Below, one piece after another: positions 36,372-48,000 of a DNA stretch of 64,000 nucleotides. Source of the stretch: Hevea brasiliensis (taxonomy: Eukaryota > Streptophyta > Magnoliopsida > Malpighiales > Euphorbiaceae); assembly GCF_030052815.1 (NCBI RefSeq), contig NC_079495.1, positions 111,192,584-111,256,583 of the forward strand, written 5' to 3'. Position numbers and translations under genes: made by a program. How positions within the stretch are numbered: the stretch's first letter is position 1; each line of letters begins with the position of its first letter. Under the pieces are notes generated by a model. It was not told where the DNA came from. It searched no databases and saw only the letters and a list, made by a program, of their open reading frames with translations.

Positions 36372-37387
36372 GATATAGTTGGGATTCTGAACAAAGTAAC
36401 AGGTATTTTCACATATAATGGAAAAAAGTTGAAGTATAAATTCATTTCAGCACCTGTTGTGAAGGGACATAATATTTTCCAATTCCGACCACCATGAGCT
36501 TTGAAAAGAAGGTCAAGCTTAAAACCTTAAACAAGTGCTTCTTGGGAGATAACCCAAGCATATCCTTTTATAGTTTATTAATTTTCTATTTCATCTCATT
36601 TTAGTTTTTACCCTCATTAAACTCAAATGTGATATTTGTTTATCTTTTGTAGGTCATTCATGAAAATTGGGCAAATTGAGATTTGTAGCAAAAAAAGGAA
36701 GAATTGAGAGGGAGCAAGCATAAAGGAAATTCATGCATTTATCTAGTCCCTATGAAGAGTAACACTTTTAAACTTGTGCTAAATTGCTGATATTGAAATC
36801 TACTTGATAGCACATGTTTAATTTTGTGTCTTATGTAAATTTTGTGAAATGCAACTTGAATGAGGATCAATTTTGATATTTAGGACTAATGTGAGTTTTA
36901 TTAAAGTGCAAAAATAGTTTTTAAGTTTTACCTTTTAGTGTATATATAGTTTTTGTAGTTTGTTAGAATTTACATGTTTTTGTTTGAGTTACTGTTTATG
37001 TTACTGTTCACGCTACTGTTCATGCTGCTTGAGAAGTCAATTTCTATGTCTTTTCTGCAATTTTTGAATGCTTGGAATTTATCTCAAATGCTACTGAAAA
37101 TGTGCTTTGGGTATAAGCTTAGGAATAAAACCATTTCATTAAGTTTGCAAAGGGTAATCACAATTTGTGCCTAATTTGAGCTAATTACCACATGCTTGTA
37201 TTATGTTTGATAAGTTTATGAGAGATGATGAGCTTAAATTCTTCAATTTTGTGGTGTTAATGTGTATTTGGTAATTGCTGAGGGTTATGATAGCATTCCA
37301 TAACATTTGCACTGTTTTTAGTAAGTAAAATCACAATTTTTCCCAAAACCTGCCAAAATTTGCTGATAATGTTACTTACCCTAAGCT

Positions 37388-37700
37388 GTACCCTATGCAA
37401 ATTCTGCTTAACCCTAAGTAAATTTGTGCTTGACCCTAAGCAACACCAGAATCGTTAGTTCAGCAATTGCTGCATGCTTTCCCTAAGTTGTACCCTATGC
37501 AAATTCTGCTTAACCCTAAGCAAATTTGTGATTGACCCTAAGCAACACTAGAATTGTTAGTTCAACAATTGTTGCTTGCTTTCCCTAAGCTGTACCCTAT
37601 GCAAATTCTGCTTAACCCTAAGCAAATTTGTACAGACCCTAAGCATTACCCAGAATCTTTAATTTCAGCAATTGCTACATGTTTAACCTAAGCAATTATC
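37388..37700 (+). repeat. Three tandem units of about 102 bp
   Basis: Each unit opens TACCCTATGCAAATTCTGCT and continues TAACCCTAAGCAAATTTG; units start near 37388, 37491 and 37593. The third is more diverged. The same CTTAA/CCTAAGC vocabulary recurs in both LTRs. Confidence 0.85.
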
Positions 37701-38527
37701 CTATGCAAGTCATGCTTAACCTTAAGTAATTTTTTGCTTACCCCAGCAAAATGCCTTGTGCCACTAGTAGATCCATCAGCAGCAAACTGAACAACAGTAA
37801 AGCCTTGACAACAGAGCTTGAACAGTAGCAGTAGTTTAGTACTAGTTTTAGTTCTTCAATTCAGTTTTAGTTTCTGTTTTAGGTTTATTTTGTAATCTGT
37901 TTATTTTAATCTTCAAACTTTAGTAACAGTTGCAATACTTTGGTAATTAGTTTTTATGATTATATTTGCATTCATTTCCTTTAGTCTAGTTTATTTTATT
38001 TATCTTCTGATATGGATATAGTTATTCTATTAATGCTTTTTGGTTTAATTTCTGATTTAATTATTAGATCTTATTTCATTACACTTTTTCATCTTCTTGT
38101 ACATTATTTTTGTACTTTATCTTTTATTCAGTCCTAATTTTATTGATATTGATGAGTTGCACAATTTACTTTGAGCTGCATATGTTTAACATCATTTTGA
38201 GGTAACAGCTTACCCTTATACTATTTATGCTTATGGTATGTTATCAATGCTTATGCTTTTGCTTACCTTACGCAACAGGTTAAGCAACATCTTAAACAGT
38301 GTAAATTCATACATTTGAGATACTTTTTCACATTTTTCTCTCTAAAGCTTCATTGTTAAATATCATTTTGAGCTAATTTTGGAATTCTTGAGCTTATATT
38401 AATTTAATCTCCAATTGTATATATTTCATTAATTAATTAGTTCACACAATTTTACCCATCTTTGTATTCATTGTAGACATTGAGGACAATGTTTCATTTG
38501 AGTTTGGGGGTGAGGGCAAAATTTTTG

Positions 38528-38725
38528 CAAAATTTTTAAAATTTTCTTTAAAATTTTCATTCATTCATTTATTGCATTTCATTCATTCATATATAGATAA
38601 TCCATACACTTATACATATACCACACACAAAATTTTTAAAATTTTCTTTAAAATTTTCATTCATTCATTTATTGCATTTCATTCATTCATATATAGATAA
38701 TCCATACACTTATACATATACCACA
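38528..38725 (+). repeat. 98-bp direct tandem duplication
   Basis: The segment beginning AAAATTTTTAAAATTTTCTT and ending ACATATACCACACAC is present twice back to back with no difference I can see, a recent slippage or unequal-exchange event within the Athila-like element. Confidence 0.85.
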
Positions 38726-40134
38726 CACATGTCTATACTCATACACATACATTTACATATAGTTTTCATATAGATTACACTTAGTTTTAATTTGATTTAT
38801 GCATTCATTTTAGGATCATGCATATCATAAAAATAATTTTTTACCTTGTCCTTAGAGGATTGAGAATTGCTTTGAAGAGTAATTGAGCTTACTTTTAGAA
38901 GGGTTTGATGGATTGAAAGTTCTGGATAGGTGCAAGGTTATTAGATCCTTGCCTTAATTTATATCTTCTTAGCCAAGGGTCACCCAATCAATTGCATTGA
39001 GTTTGAGTGCTCAGAGAAAACTCTAGGATAAAAGTAGCTAATTAATGTCTCACCAATCCTAGAACAATCCTTTTAAACCTTTCAAGGCACAATCATAGCA
39101 TGCACTTCAAAAAAAGAAATGATCTAGGCATTCCTTGAATTTTAAACCCATATTTTAGCCATAGCCAACCTCATTTTAAAATTTCCCTTTGGAACAAATT
39201 TGAGCCTACATTTATCCCTCTTATTTCTTTGGAACCCACATTAATGCATAGCCATAAACCCAAACACTTACCTACCCTCCATGAGAATAATTCTTTGAGT
39301 GATAGATACAATTAAAAAAAAATAGAATAATAATAAAAATAAAAAATATATAAAAATAAAAAGAAAAAGAAAAAAAATATAATAATTAGTTGGGAGAAGT
39401 GACTAAAATAAAAAGGCTAGCAAATTCAATCATAGTATGTAAAGTAATTCACCACCCAAGTACACAAAGAAATGAGTTTAGGGGTAAATTGAAAGGGACA
39501 ATTGCAATTCAAAGTCAATGTTATTTATGTAGTCTCTCCAAAAGCTTCAAAATTATATGTTAGCATTGGTGAATAGTTGTAAAGTTCGTTCTCCCATTTG
39601 ATTCAAAAAAGAAAAAACAATTTGTGTCTTGATTTTTTAATAATTAATTATTCTCATATTTTGTTACCTTTATCATTTACTTGTTAACCACATTATCACC
39701 CCCTTAGCCCCATTACAACCCTTGAAAGTCCTTTTGATCTTTTGATGGTGTTTTGCTACATTAGTGGAGATTAGAATAGGAGAATTGTCTATGGAATTGA
39801 GATATCATTAATTCATTCATTTACTTCTATCATTATTTGAGACACTTTAGTTTATGGATTACTCTATAGTCTATTTAGGCATGATTATTCTTTGTGATTG
39901 ATTGGTTTGAGCTTGATGATATGGATAATTGACCTAAGGCTAAACGGTGATAACTTTGATAAGGATTGAATTCTTTGTACCTTGAAAGTGGGTATATAGT
40001 TTGTTGGTGGCTAAACGTAAGCTTGAGAGTTTGGATAAGTAGTTTTCATAAATTTAAGGTAAGGTATCCCAAATTGCATTAATTATTTTTAATTTGCTTG
40101 AGGACAAGCAAATGTTTGAGTTTGAGGGAATTTG

Positions 40135-41849
40135 TTGCACTCATTTCATATAGGCATTTTAGGGTAGATTTACATCCATTTTGCCCTTATATTTTAGTAT
40201 ATTTTATGTTTTTAGTTTTATTTTAGCTTATTTGTTAACTTTAGTTACTTTATATTTAATTTTTGTAATTTTATTGTTTTTAATAGGTTTTTGTGGCAAA
40301 TTGAGGGTCAATGGGTGCATTAGAAGGTGATTTAAAGAAATTTGGAGCTCCTTGAGCATAGAGGAAAGTTAAAGAAATCAAGCCTTGAAAGATCAAGTTA
40401 GCCGAAATTTGCTTGAGACTTTGCTTAGGGTATGTCATATTACTTAACCTTAAGCCTGGTCAAGCCGCTAGTCAAGCACGGCTTAAATCCTATACGTTTA
40501 AGCTTTCATCCCAAAACCTGCCGAGAATTGCTTAAGATCCTGCTTGAAATCCTATTTAGGGTAAGCAGCAATGCTTAAGGTGCAGCACAGGTCATGCTGG
40601 AAGTCAAGCATGAGTAGAAAAACCCATTTTATTCCAAACTTGCCGAGATTTGCTGAGAGTCTGCTTAATCTTAAGCAGATGGTGCAACCAGAGGCTGAAA
40701 TTTGTTGAAGAAGCTGCTTAGGGTTAAGTAGTACCTTAAGCAGACTGCCCAGAATGTGAATAATGCTGCTGACTTGGATAACTTTACACCTTATTTCCTA
40801 TCCACTCCTTGGCTCTTATCTATTTTTAGGGCAACCTTTGGGACCATATAAAAGCATTATTTTCTAGCTTTTGCCACAAGAGGAAACGGGAAGAAACAAA
40901 GGAAAGAAAAAAAAATTATAAATAGAGAGAGGAGGAGGACTCCATTTTTCTTAGGGAGGAGCTACTGCAACCATCTTTGGGAGCTCCATAAATTAGAGTT
41001 TTGGGTTCTTTTACCTGGGTTTTTCTATTTTTAGTCCTCTTATCATGTTTTTCTTTACTTTTCCATCAATCTTTCTTGTAAATACCAACATGAGTGAGTA
41101 AACTCTTTAGATTTTAGAGTTGAAAAATATGTTTTAGATTAATTTGTGGATTTGGACTGGATATTTCCATATTTTATATAAATATGAGTTTTGATTCCTT
41201 CTTTGTATGCTTGATTTACTTGCCTAATGTTGGTATCCATAGGGTATTGTGTTAATCTTTGATTGAAGGACCAAAAGGTGAAAGTCATTGATAGATAATT
41301 AAGGATTGGAACTTAAAATTACTTAGATTTAGAAATAAACTAGGATTTTAAGAGGAATTAATGATTGGTTACAAAACTTAATGGGTTTTAAAGTAATCAA
41401 ATAACATACGAAAGTATGTTTGGTTATTTTAGAACACACTTTAGTTTGCTTGAAAAAGATATCAAACGAATTTAGAATCAATTACCTTCAAACTCTATTT
41501 TTCTCTAAAAATTGGAATACCCAAGACAAATCCCAATTAATTTATGCATAAACCTCCAACTCTGGAATCACTTTTAATATAATTAGATTTTGATTTAAAT
41601 TATTCGTTCTTAATTTAGTTTAATTGCAAACTAGATTTAGAATTTATTTGTTTACTCTTTACCCATTCCAATTAGATTAATCAATTTACTTTGCTCATTT
41701 ACATTTACCATTTATTCATTAATCATTAGCCCAAATAATCGATTCATTCATAGTTTGATACTCAAACGATAAATCCTCGTGTGAACGATACTTGACTTAT
41801 CACTCTATTACTTGAGACGACCTGTATACTTGCGTATACGCCCATCAAG
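40135..41849 (+). repeat. 3' LTR of Athila-like element
   Basis: About 1715 bp, colinear with the 5' LTR at 31918-33642. It abuts the resumed ferroportin coding sequence at 41850 (CTGTTGCTGTTTATTG). Confidence 0.88.
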
Positions 41850-42503
41850 CTGTTGCTGTTTATTGTAGTGGAGCTCTTTCCCAGCAAAGCCCACTTCTCT
41901 TTTTCTTGGGATTGATCGTAAGGATCATTTTTTTATGTCTTATTACATATACATACTAGAAAACTGTTTATGGGAAATTTTAGTTTTTATTTTGTTGCTT
42001 AGGGAAATAATTTTTCTAGTTGCAAACTTATCAAACTTGACCAACATTATTGAGCTAGTGTCTACACTTTTGGGAATTGCTATGTCAGGAGCCTTTTGAA
42101 TCAATGTAAAACTATACACATGTATCTGTGTTTACACTGTTGCTCTTCTCTTCTACTGTCTTGTAATTAATTTGGAATTCCATACAAGAGTTGATCAAAC
42201 TCTATATGCACGTTTTATCAAGGTTGGGACACGTGTCATACGATGTTGTTGGGGCACAAATTCTCCAAACAGGGATCCCATCATCTAAAGCAAATCTGAT
42301 AGGGGCAACAGAGTTTCAGTTGCAAGTTTGGCGGAGTCAGCAATGTTGGGAATTGCAATAATTGCAAATGATGTTTCACATTTTGGATTTTTGGCAATGC
42401 TATCACTTTCATCAGTGGTTGGGGCAGCGTGGGTGTTTTGCCGGTGGTTGTTAATCCAACAGATGAACAAAGAAGTCTTTTCTCCTACGAGCCTAGGTTA
42501 TAA
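41850..42503 (+). pseudogene. FPN3: FPN3 exons 12b and 13 (3' end)
   Basis: 41850-41917 resumes exon 12 (VAVYCSGALSQQSPLLFFLG) and ends ATC before GTAAGG. Exon 13 should open GTTTTATCAAGGTTGGG at 42212, but the bases before it are TATATGCAC, so the acceptor AG is missing. It encodes [11 protein letters not shown], then a one-base loss near 42313, then [20 protein letters not shown] to FCRW. Another one-base loss near 42453 shifts the conserved C-terminal tail ([11 protein letters not shown] in the third frame). TAA at 42501-42503 ends the old frame. Confidence 0.85.
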
Positions 42504-45099
42504 ATTTTTAGCACAAGTTTCGTGTTTTGGCACATAACAAGTCTAAATTGATTTCCTTGGAGGCATTGCTCTTCACTGTTGTGAACTTTCTCTGATAGAA
42601 AAGCAGTAGATTCATTAGTTAGGGAATGCATTTCCCTTTCTAGATAAACTTATAAACCTCTCCATTTTTGCATTGTCAACAGTTTCAGTTTCGAAGGAAT
42701 GAAGAGCAAGGCCTTTTAACCATAACAGGAGCCATGATATAGCCATATCAGAACATATGTTCAAGAATCTGTATGCATCATCTACCTACAGGAGGTTTGC
42801 GGTACATATCCTCTAGTCACTTAGTGATCAGAGTTTCTATAATTTCACAGCTTTGTTTTAAAAGTCTGTCACATCCCTCCTGTGCCATATTGGACCATGT
42901 ACAGTGATGACAAGATTTCATTCTCACTAGTGCTGCAAAAACAGCTGAAACAAATTTGCAAAGCATTTGATTTATTCAATTCTTTTGACACCAATCAAAG
43001 TTTGGTTTCAGATTCACCCAACCTTCATAATTGGACCTCTGCTCTTGACACACTCCTCAGTCTTTTTTTTTTTATTAGGTGCTGATTATAATTTAAAACT
43101 CGTACTCGTGATCTTACAGCTCATAAGACAACCATCCTGAAAACTTACTATGGAGGAGAGTTGAAATTATTAAACTATGTTGTCTTGTAATTTTCAGTAT
43201 GTTTTCATTTTATGGTGTGGGAATCTTACACACTAATGGAGTGAAGTTGTGTAATGGGAGTTATCAGTCAACTGCTGCACGTAGCCGTCACGCAGGCCTA
43301 TTCATTTTTCGAAGAACACACATCTTAATTTAATTTAAATTAGCAAGGAATTATCAAAAGAAATAAATAATTTTAGAAATAAATAATTTTAAATAGTAAT
43401 TTCCTAATTAAATCAAGAAACACGAGAGTATTGGGAGTTCAAGTTACAAAGAAGGTCACGTGAATCAAGGCATTCTTAGAATTTACAAATCTCCCGTGTT
43501 TGTCGCGTGTATTCTACGTCTTTCTTCGTTTCCCGTGTCAGTACTATGTTTTTTTTTTTTTTTAACTCCTTTCTTCTCGCCATATTTTCCTCATTTTCTC
43601 ACGATAAATTTCCAAACTCCTTTTTCTATAAAAATTAAAAATTTAGCTTTGAGATTAGTTAGAATATCATAGATAGTTTTTTTGTTGTTAATTATTATTT
43701 TTCTGATACTATATGTTTACTATTCAACAGCTTTAACTAGAGAGAGAAAAAAAATGTAAAAAAGAAAGGAAAAGAACATAGACAAGGAGAAAAGGGAGTG
43801 AGAAACAGTGATAAGATTTTCTTTCTTTCACCTTTGTGAATGGCCTCCATGTGCATCACCTAAAAGACTTGTCATATCAATTTTAAAGCACAAGTTCCAT
43901 GGCATTTCACAAAGCAATATTAAGACTAAGGAAATAAAAAGAAAAAAACAAAAGGCAAAACTTGATTATATTCTTAATTAAAATTATATTTGTAGATTAA
44001 TAGATGATACTTTTAACCTTTTGAGAGAAACAACAGCAGTCCAAGTACCAAAACTAAGAAAAAGAATTTAGAATTCTCACAACACAAGCCCCACACTCCC
44101 CCCAAAGAGCCTAGAGAAGAGACATTTCTAGATCCACATCAATAACCCACCTTGAAAATTGGGTGCATATATGGATTAGAGGAAAAAAAAAAAAGAGTGG
44201 CGGGGAGAGAGGGAAAAAAAGACTTCTCTATCATCAATCCCAATGATATCATGCTAGCAAAGAAAGGAGAGGGAAGTAGGGAACATGAAAAAACCCCATG
44301 TGAGTTCAGCAGAAGAAAAAAAAAAAAAAAAAAAGATAAGAGGAAATTTCTTCCTCTCTTCATAAGCCTATTCTGTCAAAATCATCATACCTTCAAACAC
44401 CTTCCCCATCATTTCCCACAACCCAATGACCCCACATTCCATCATTTTCAGTTTGACAAGCGTGAGAAGTAAACAAACAAACATCAGCTTAAAATTCATG
44501 ACTTGAATTTTGATAATTTATTTTTCTTGAATATTTTGAACTATTTAACTTTAATTCAATTAAAATAAGCTATTTTTAAGTATGTAAAATAGTACGAATT
44601 CCAATACAAATAGCACTCATGATTTTACATGAATTGTGTTCTATTCTCCAACCGTGTATTTGTATTCAGTCATATAAGTGTTTGTCATTGATGCTTTACT
44701 ATTTATACAGTGAACAATTTTACTTCTTCTTATTCCTTCAAGCATATATACTTATTTTTTATTTAAGTGGGATAAGAAGATGATTAATTAAATATTATAG
44801 AGAGAAATTGTTCTTTTCACTACAACCTCCTGTTGACGTTGGTTGCCACAGTGATTGAGACTTGAAAGCGCCCATCTTTTCATGTCTATTGACACTGATA
44901 GTTGATATATCACTTGGCTTTGTTCATGTCCTCTTTTGACCCCCTCCTCTCACCTCTTCCTCTATTTCTCATCCACCCTTTTCTTTATCATTGTCAAGCA
45001 CTGTGTTGACTGTCGAACAAGTATAGCTAAAGTTTCAGCTTCAGAAACAGTAAGAGTGATATATAAAGAGAGAGAGAGAGAGAGAGAGAGAGATAATTA
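42504..45099. other. Intergenic between FPN3 pseudogene and kelch gene
   Basis: About 2.6 kb. It contains a probable minus-strand SINE remnant near 43063-43135 (oligo-T then a B-box-like CTCGTACTCGTGATC on the plus strand) and several homopolymer tracts. The kelch promoter is at the right end: TATATAAAG at 45060-45068 followed by an (AG)n run to 45092. The 106-codon ORF at 44152-44472 is Lys-rich low complexity and not supported. Confidence 0.5.
45060..45099 (+). promoter_or_regulatory. TATA-like box and (AG)n tract just before the kelch gene start
   Basis: ATATATAAAG is followed by about 13 AG units, ending 7 bases before the ATG at 45100. GA/CT repeats near plant transcription starts are bound by BPC/GAGA factors and are common in leaders. 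If the TATA box is used, the 5' UTR would be very short, so the true start may be further upstream. Confidence 0.45.
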
Positions 45100-48000
45100 A
45101 TGGGTTCTCTAGGAGATGAAACTACAAGGAACAAGGCAATGTGGCTCTATCCTAAAGTGCTCGGATTTAATCCACCTGAGAGATGGGGGCACTCTGCTTG
45201 CTATTCTCATGGAGTTGTTTATGTCTTTGGGGTATGTTTAATTTTCTTTAACGATAGGAACTCTGATTTTTTCCCCTTTTTTTGTTTAACTATGATAATA
45301 TCTGCGTATCCCATAAAGCTGTTTGTAACTGATATATCTTTTACTTCTGCTGCTTGGATGACTTGTATATTTGTTCTTTATAAAGTCATGCCTACTTCTG
45401 ATTAAAAAGTTGTTTCCTAAATAGATTTTTCTGTTACGGATTATTGTTGTAGGCTTTGATATATCATGCCCTTGTTTGGTTTTGTTTTGTTCTCTATGTT
45501 ATAATTGTTTTATATTCTTTTTACTTCTGTCTGTGGTTGTATAATAGTATATTTGGCAAATGAAACATATACTTTTTTCATCGGTTTTAGTTCTTTCCTA
45601 TCTTTTGCTGTTCTGTTTAGTGTTGAAATGTTTCTGAAGCTTTGTGTAGGTTACATATATTTTCTGTACTTTGTTGGACAATGATTTTCTAGGAGTGTGA
45701 TCATCACTCTATTTTTTCATTTATTCAGTTCTCCAACGGCCCAACAATCCCTCTCTCTCTCTCTCTCTCTCTGTCTCTCTGAGTCCTCCCAGCCCTTCCT
45801 TTTAAATTTTCCTTTCTTTTCTTTTCTTCTTATTCCCTCTAATTTCTTGTTTTTTTTTTTGGTAAATCTTCTTGTCATTTCTTATTGTTGTATTTTAGCA
45901 AGGAATCATTCATGTCTTCATTATGTGTGTAGTCCATGCTAAGTTATAGTTATAAGAAAAAAGAGAGAAGAGTTTCCTGCTAATAGTTATATACTCCTAT
46001 TTTATTTTGCATTTCAAGAATTATGAATTTGGTTGAATTTTGCTTCTAGTAGAAGGGCTAGGGTTGGGTACATTTGCTTCTTAATTATTGTTGGCTATGG
46101 CTATTAATGCCATGTCAAAATTTGGTCCTTTCCTGATCTTGAAATAGAAGAATAGATGGGTATTTAGCACCAAAAGAAAAGGTTTTTGTACTATCAAATG
46201 AACCTTGCTGTGCTGTTTGAAAGAAAATCTTGTAATTTCCATTGTCTATCTACATTGTAATAAATTCTCTATTTTGTGAATTCAGGGGTGTTGTGGTGGC
46301 TTGCATTTCAGTGATGTTCTCATGTTAAATCTTGATACAATGTCTTGGAACATTCTGGCAACTACTGGCCAAGGACCTGGCCCGAGAGACAGCCACAGTG
46401 CTGTTCTCGTCGGGCGCCAGATGTTTGTATTTGGAGGCACAAATGGCTCTAAGAAAGTAAATTATCTTCACGTATTAGACCTTGTTACCAAAGAGTGGAT
46501 AAGCCCTGAATGTAAAGGCACTCCCCCGTGCCCTCGCGAGAGTCACACTGCTACACTTATCGGTGATGATAGAATAATGATATTTGGGGGCAGTGGAGAA
46601 GGAGAAGCAAATTATTTAAATGATTTGCACATTTTAGACCTCAAGATCATGAGATGGAGTTCTCCTGAGGTGAAGGGAGACATTCCTGTTCCTAGGGACA
46701 GTCACGGAGCTGTCACAATAGGTAATGAACTTTTCGTGTATGGTGGTGACTGCGGTGACAGATACCTTGGTGATGTCGATGTGCTTAATACTGACACACT
46801 GACTTGGACGAAGGTATTAAGTATTGTCCGTGCCTTGATCGCTATTTTAGTTGAATTTTTAATTGTTAAATGGAATGGATTATGATTTTAGCGGTTGGTG
46901 TGTTTTTCCTGACAGCTTCTTGTTCAAGGATGTTCTCCAGGTGTCAGAGCAGGTCATGCTGCTGTGAGCATTGGGAATAAGGCAATTAATGCTTGAATTA
47001 TGCTCATTTGTTCAATTAGTTTTCAGAAATGAGAGGCAATGTGTTTTTTATTATCTGCAGTTTTATGTCATTGGCGGGGTTGGAGATAAACATTACTACA
47101 ATGATGTTTGGGTCCTTGATGTGGTTACTTGTTCGTGGACTCAGCTTGATGTACATGGCCTGCAACCTCAAGGGCGGTTTTCTCACACTGCTGTAGTTAC
47201 AGACTCTGATATTGCCATCTATGGAGGGTAAGTTGCAACATTTTGGCTTCTCATCCCTGCCCTTTTTTTTTATCCACTTGTAATTCTGATGAGACTTGCT
47301 TTCTGTTCTCAGTTCGTTTTGTGTCTGTATTGACAGGTGCGGAGAGGATGAACATCCTCTCAATGAGTTGCTGGTCTTGCAGCTTGCAGCAGAGGATCAC
47401 GATGGCCGTTACAACACATCCATGTGCAAGATTTTTGGAAAACACTGGAACCAAGAAAAGGGGAGATCCCCTCGGGGAGCAGAAAATAACTCGGTAATAG
47501 AATTACCATGAATTTGCAGAACGTGACCTGCTTCATTTATATGCCTTTCAAGTTAGGGGCAGCTTATTAATTTTTGCTGTGAAGCAGAGAGCTATCTATT
47601 TGGGAAATGATAAAATAATCAGAAAGGGAGCTCACGAACCAGAATTAGAAACAAAGCAAGCTTTTTGGTTCAGTTCAGGTTTGTTCAATATAATAATTGT
47701 TGTCTGAGTACTTTGTTTTGAAGATCTCCTACAGGACTAACGTTAATATTTTGTTTTAGATACTCAATATCCAAAGAGGAAAAGAACCGTGAACTCAAAG
47801 TCATGGGAAGTTGAACCAGAACAGGAGGAGCATTCTCTTTCACTCTCTCAACATTCATCTCCATCACAATCTGACCAAGAACAGACCCCAGTTGGAAAAC
47901 CTGCAGATTTCAGAGCAGCGGCACAAGGATTTAATTTGTTTAAGTCGTTAAATCAAATTCCAAGAAATTGCCAACCTAATGTAAATGATGTTGCAAGTTA

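Larger units (their letters stand above)
36372..40134 (+). other. Athila-like 3' internal region, non-coding
   Basis: No supported ORF. It holds a pol C-terminal-like scrap (about 36390-36520), about 102-bp tandem repeats (37388-37700), a 98-bp duplication (about 38528-38725), poly-A-rich sequence at 39310-39380 and a purine-rich tract just before the 3' LTR (TTTGAGGGAA, 40121-40130). Confidence 0.65.
31918..41849 (+). mobile_element. Athila-like LTR retrotransposon inserted inside FPN3 exon 12 (9.9 kb, defective)
   Basis: 5' LTR 31918-33642 and 3' LTR 40135-41849, plus orientation, both running from TTGCACTCATTTCATATAGG to CGCCCATCAAG. The primer site TGGTGCCGTTGCTGGGGA (33647 on) is a two-base variant of the tRNA-Asp-type site of Athila elements. 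Gag and protease remnants follow. Athila-style sequence CATTGAGGACAATGTTTC and GAGTTTGGGGG near 38480-38510 marks the 3' half. No reverse transcriptase, RNase H or integrase is present; after protease the sequence passes directly to a pol C-terminal-like piece (near 36400-36500). Flanks are CTGTA and CTGTT, a 4-of-5 target-site duplication, and the split ferroportin reading frame rejoins exactly across it. Confidence 0.9.
12969..42503 (+). pseudogene. FPN3: FPN3/IREG3/MAR1 plastid-type ferroportin pseudogene, about 29.5 kb
   Basis: Readable exons: about 12969-13085, 13534-13747, 13880-13943, 15030-15155, 15235-15324, 15411-15591 (6a) and 15836-16012 (6b), 16128-16202, 16407-16508, 16588-16705, 16782-16931, 31671-31777, 31867-31917 continued at 41850-41917, 42212-42503. 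Translations are a multipass ferroportin-family transporter (SLC40), e.g. [63 protein letters not shown], as in plant IREG3/MAR1, an organellar iron-related exporter that also admits aminoglycosides. Lesions: extra T at 15091-15093 gives a stop in exon 4; tandem duplication of exon 6; 9.9-kb retrotransposon in exon 12; acceptors of exons 12 and 13 appear changed (AT, AC instead of AG); lost bases near 42313 and 42453. No intact product is possible. Exon 1's donor is uncertain. Confidence 0.9.

Noticed and set aside
37380..37750. CCCTAA-like words suggesting an interstitial telomere tract
   Set aside because: The repeats are about 102-bp units with scattered TTAACCCTAAGC words, not arrays of the 7-bp plant telomere repeat.
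44152..44472. 106-codon plus-strand ORF
   Set aside because: Lys/Glu low complexity over A-rich tracts, no domain, no partner exons, and an equally long ORF on the opposite strand.
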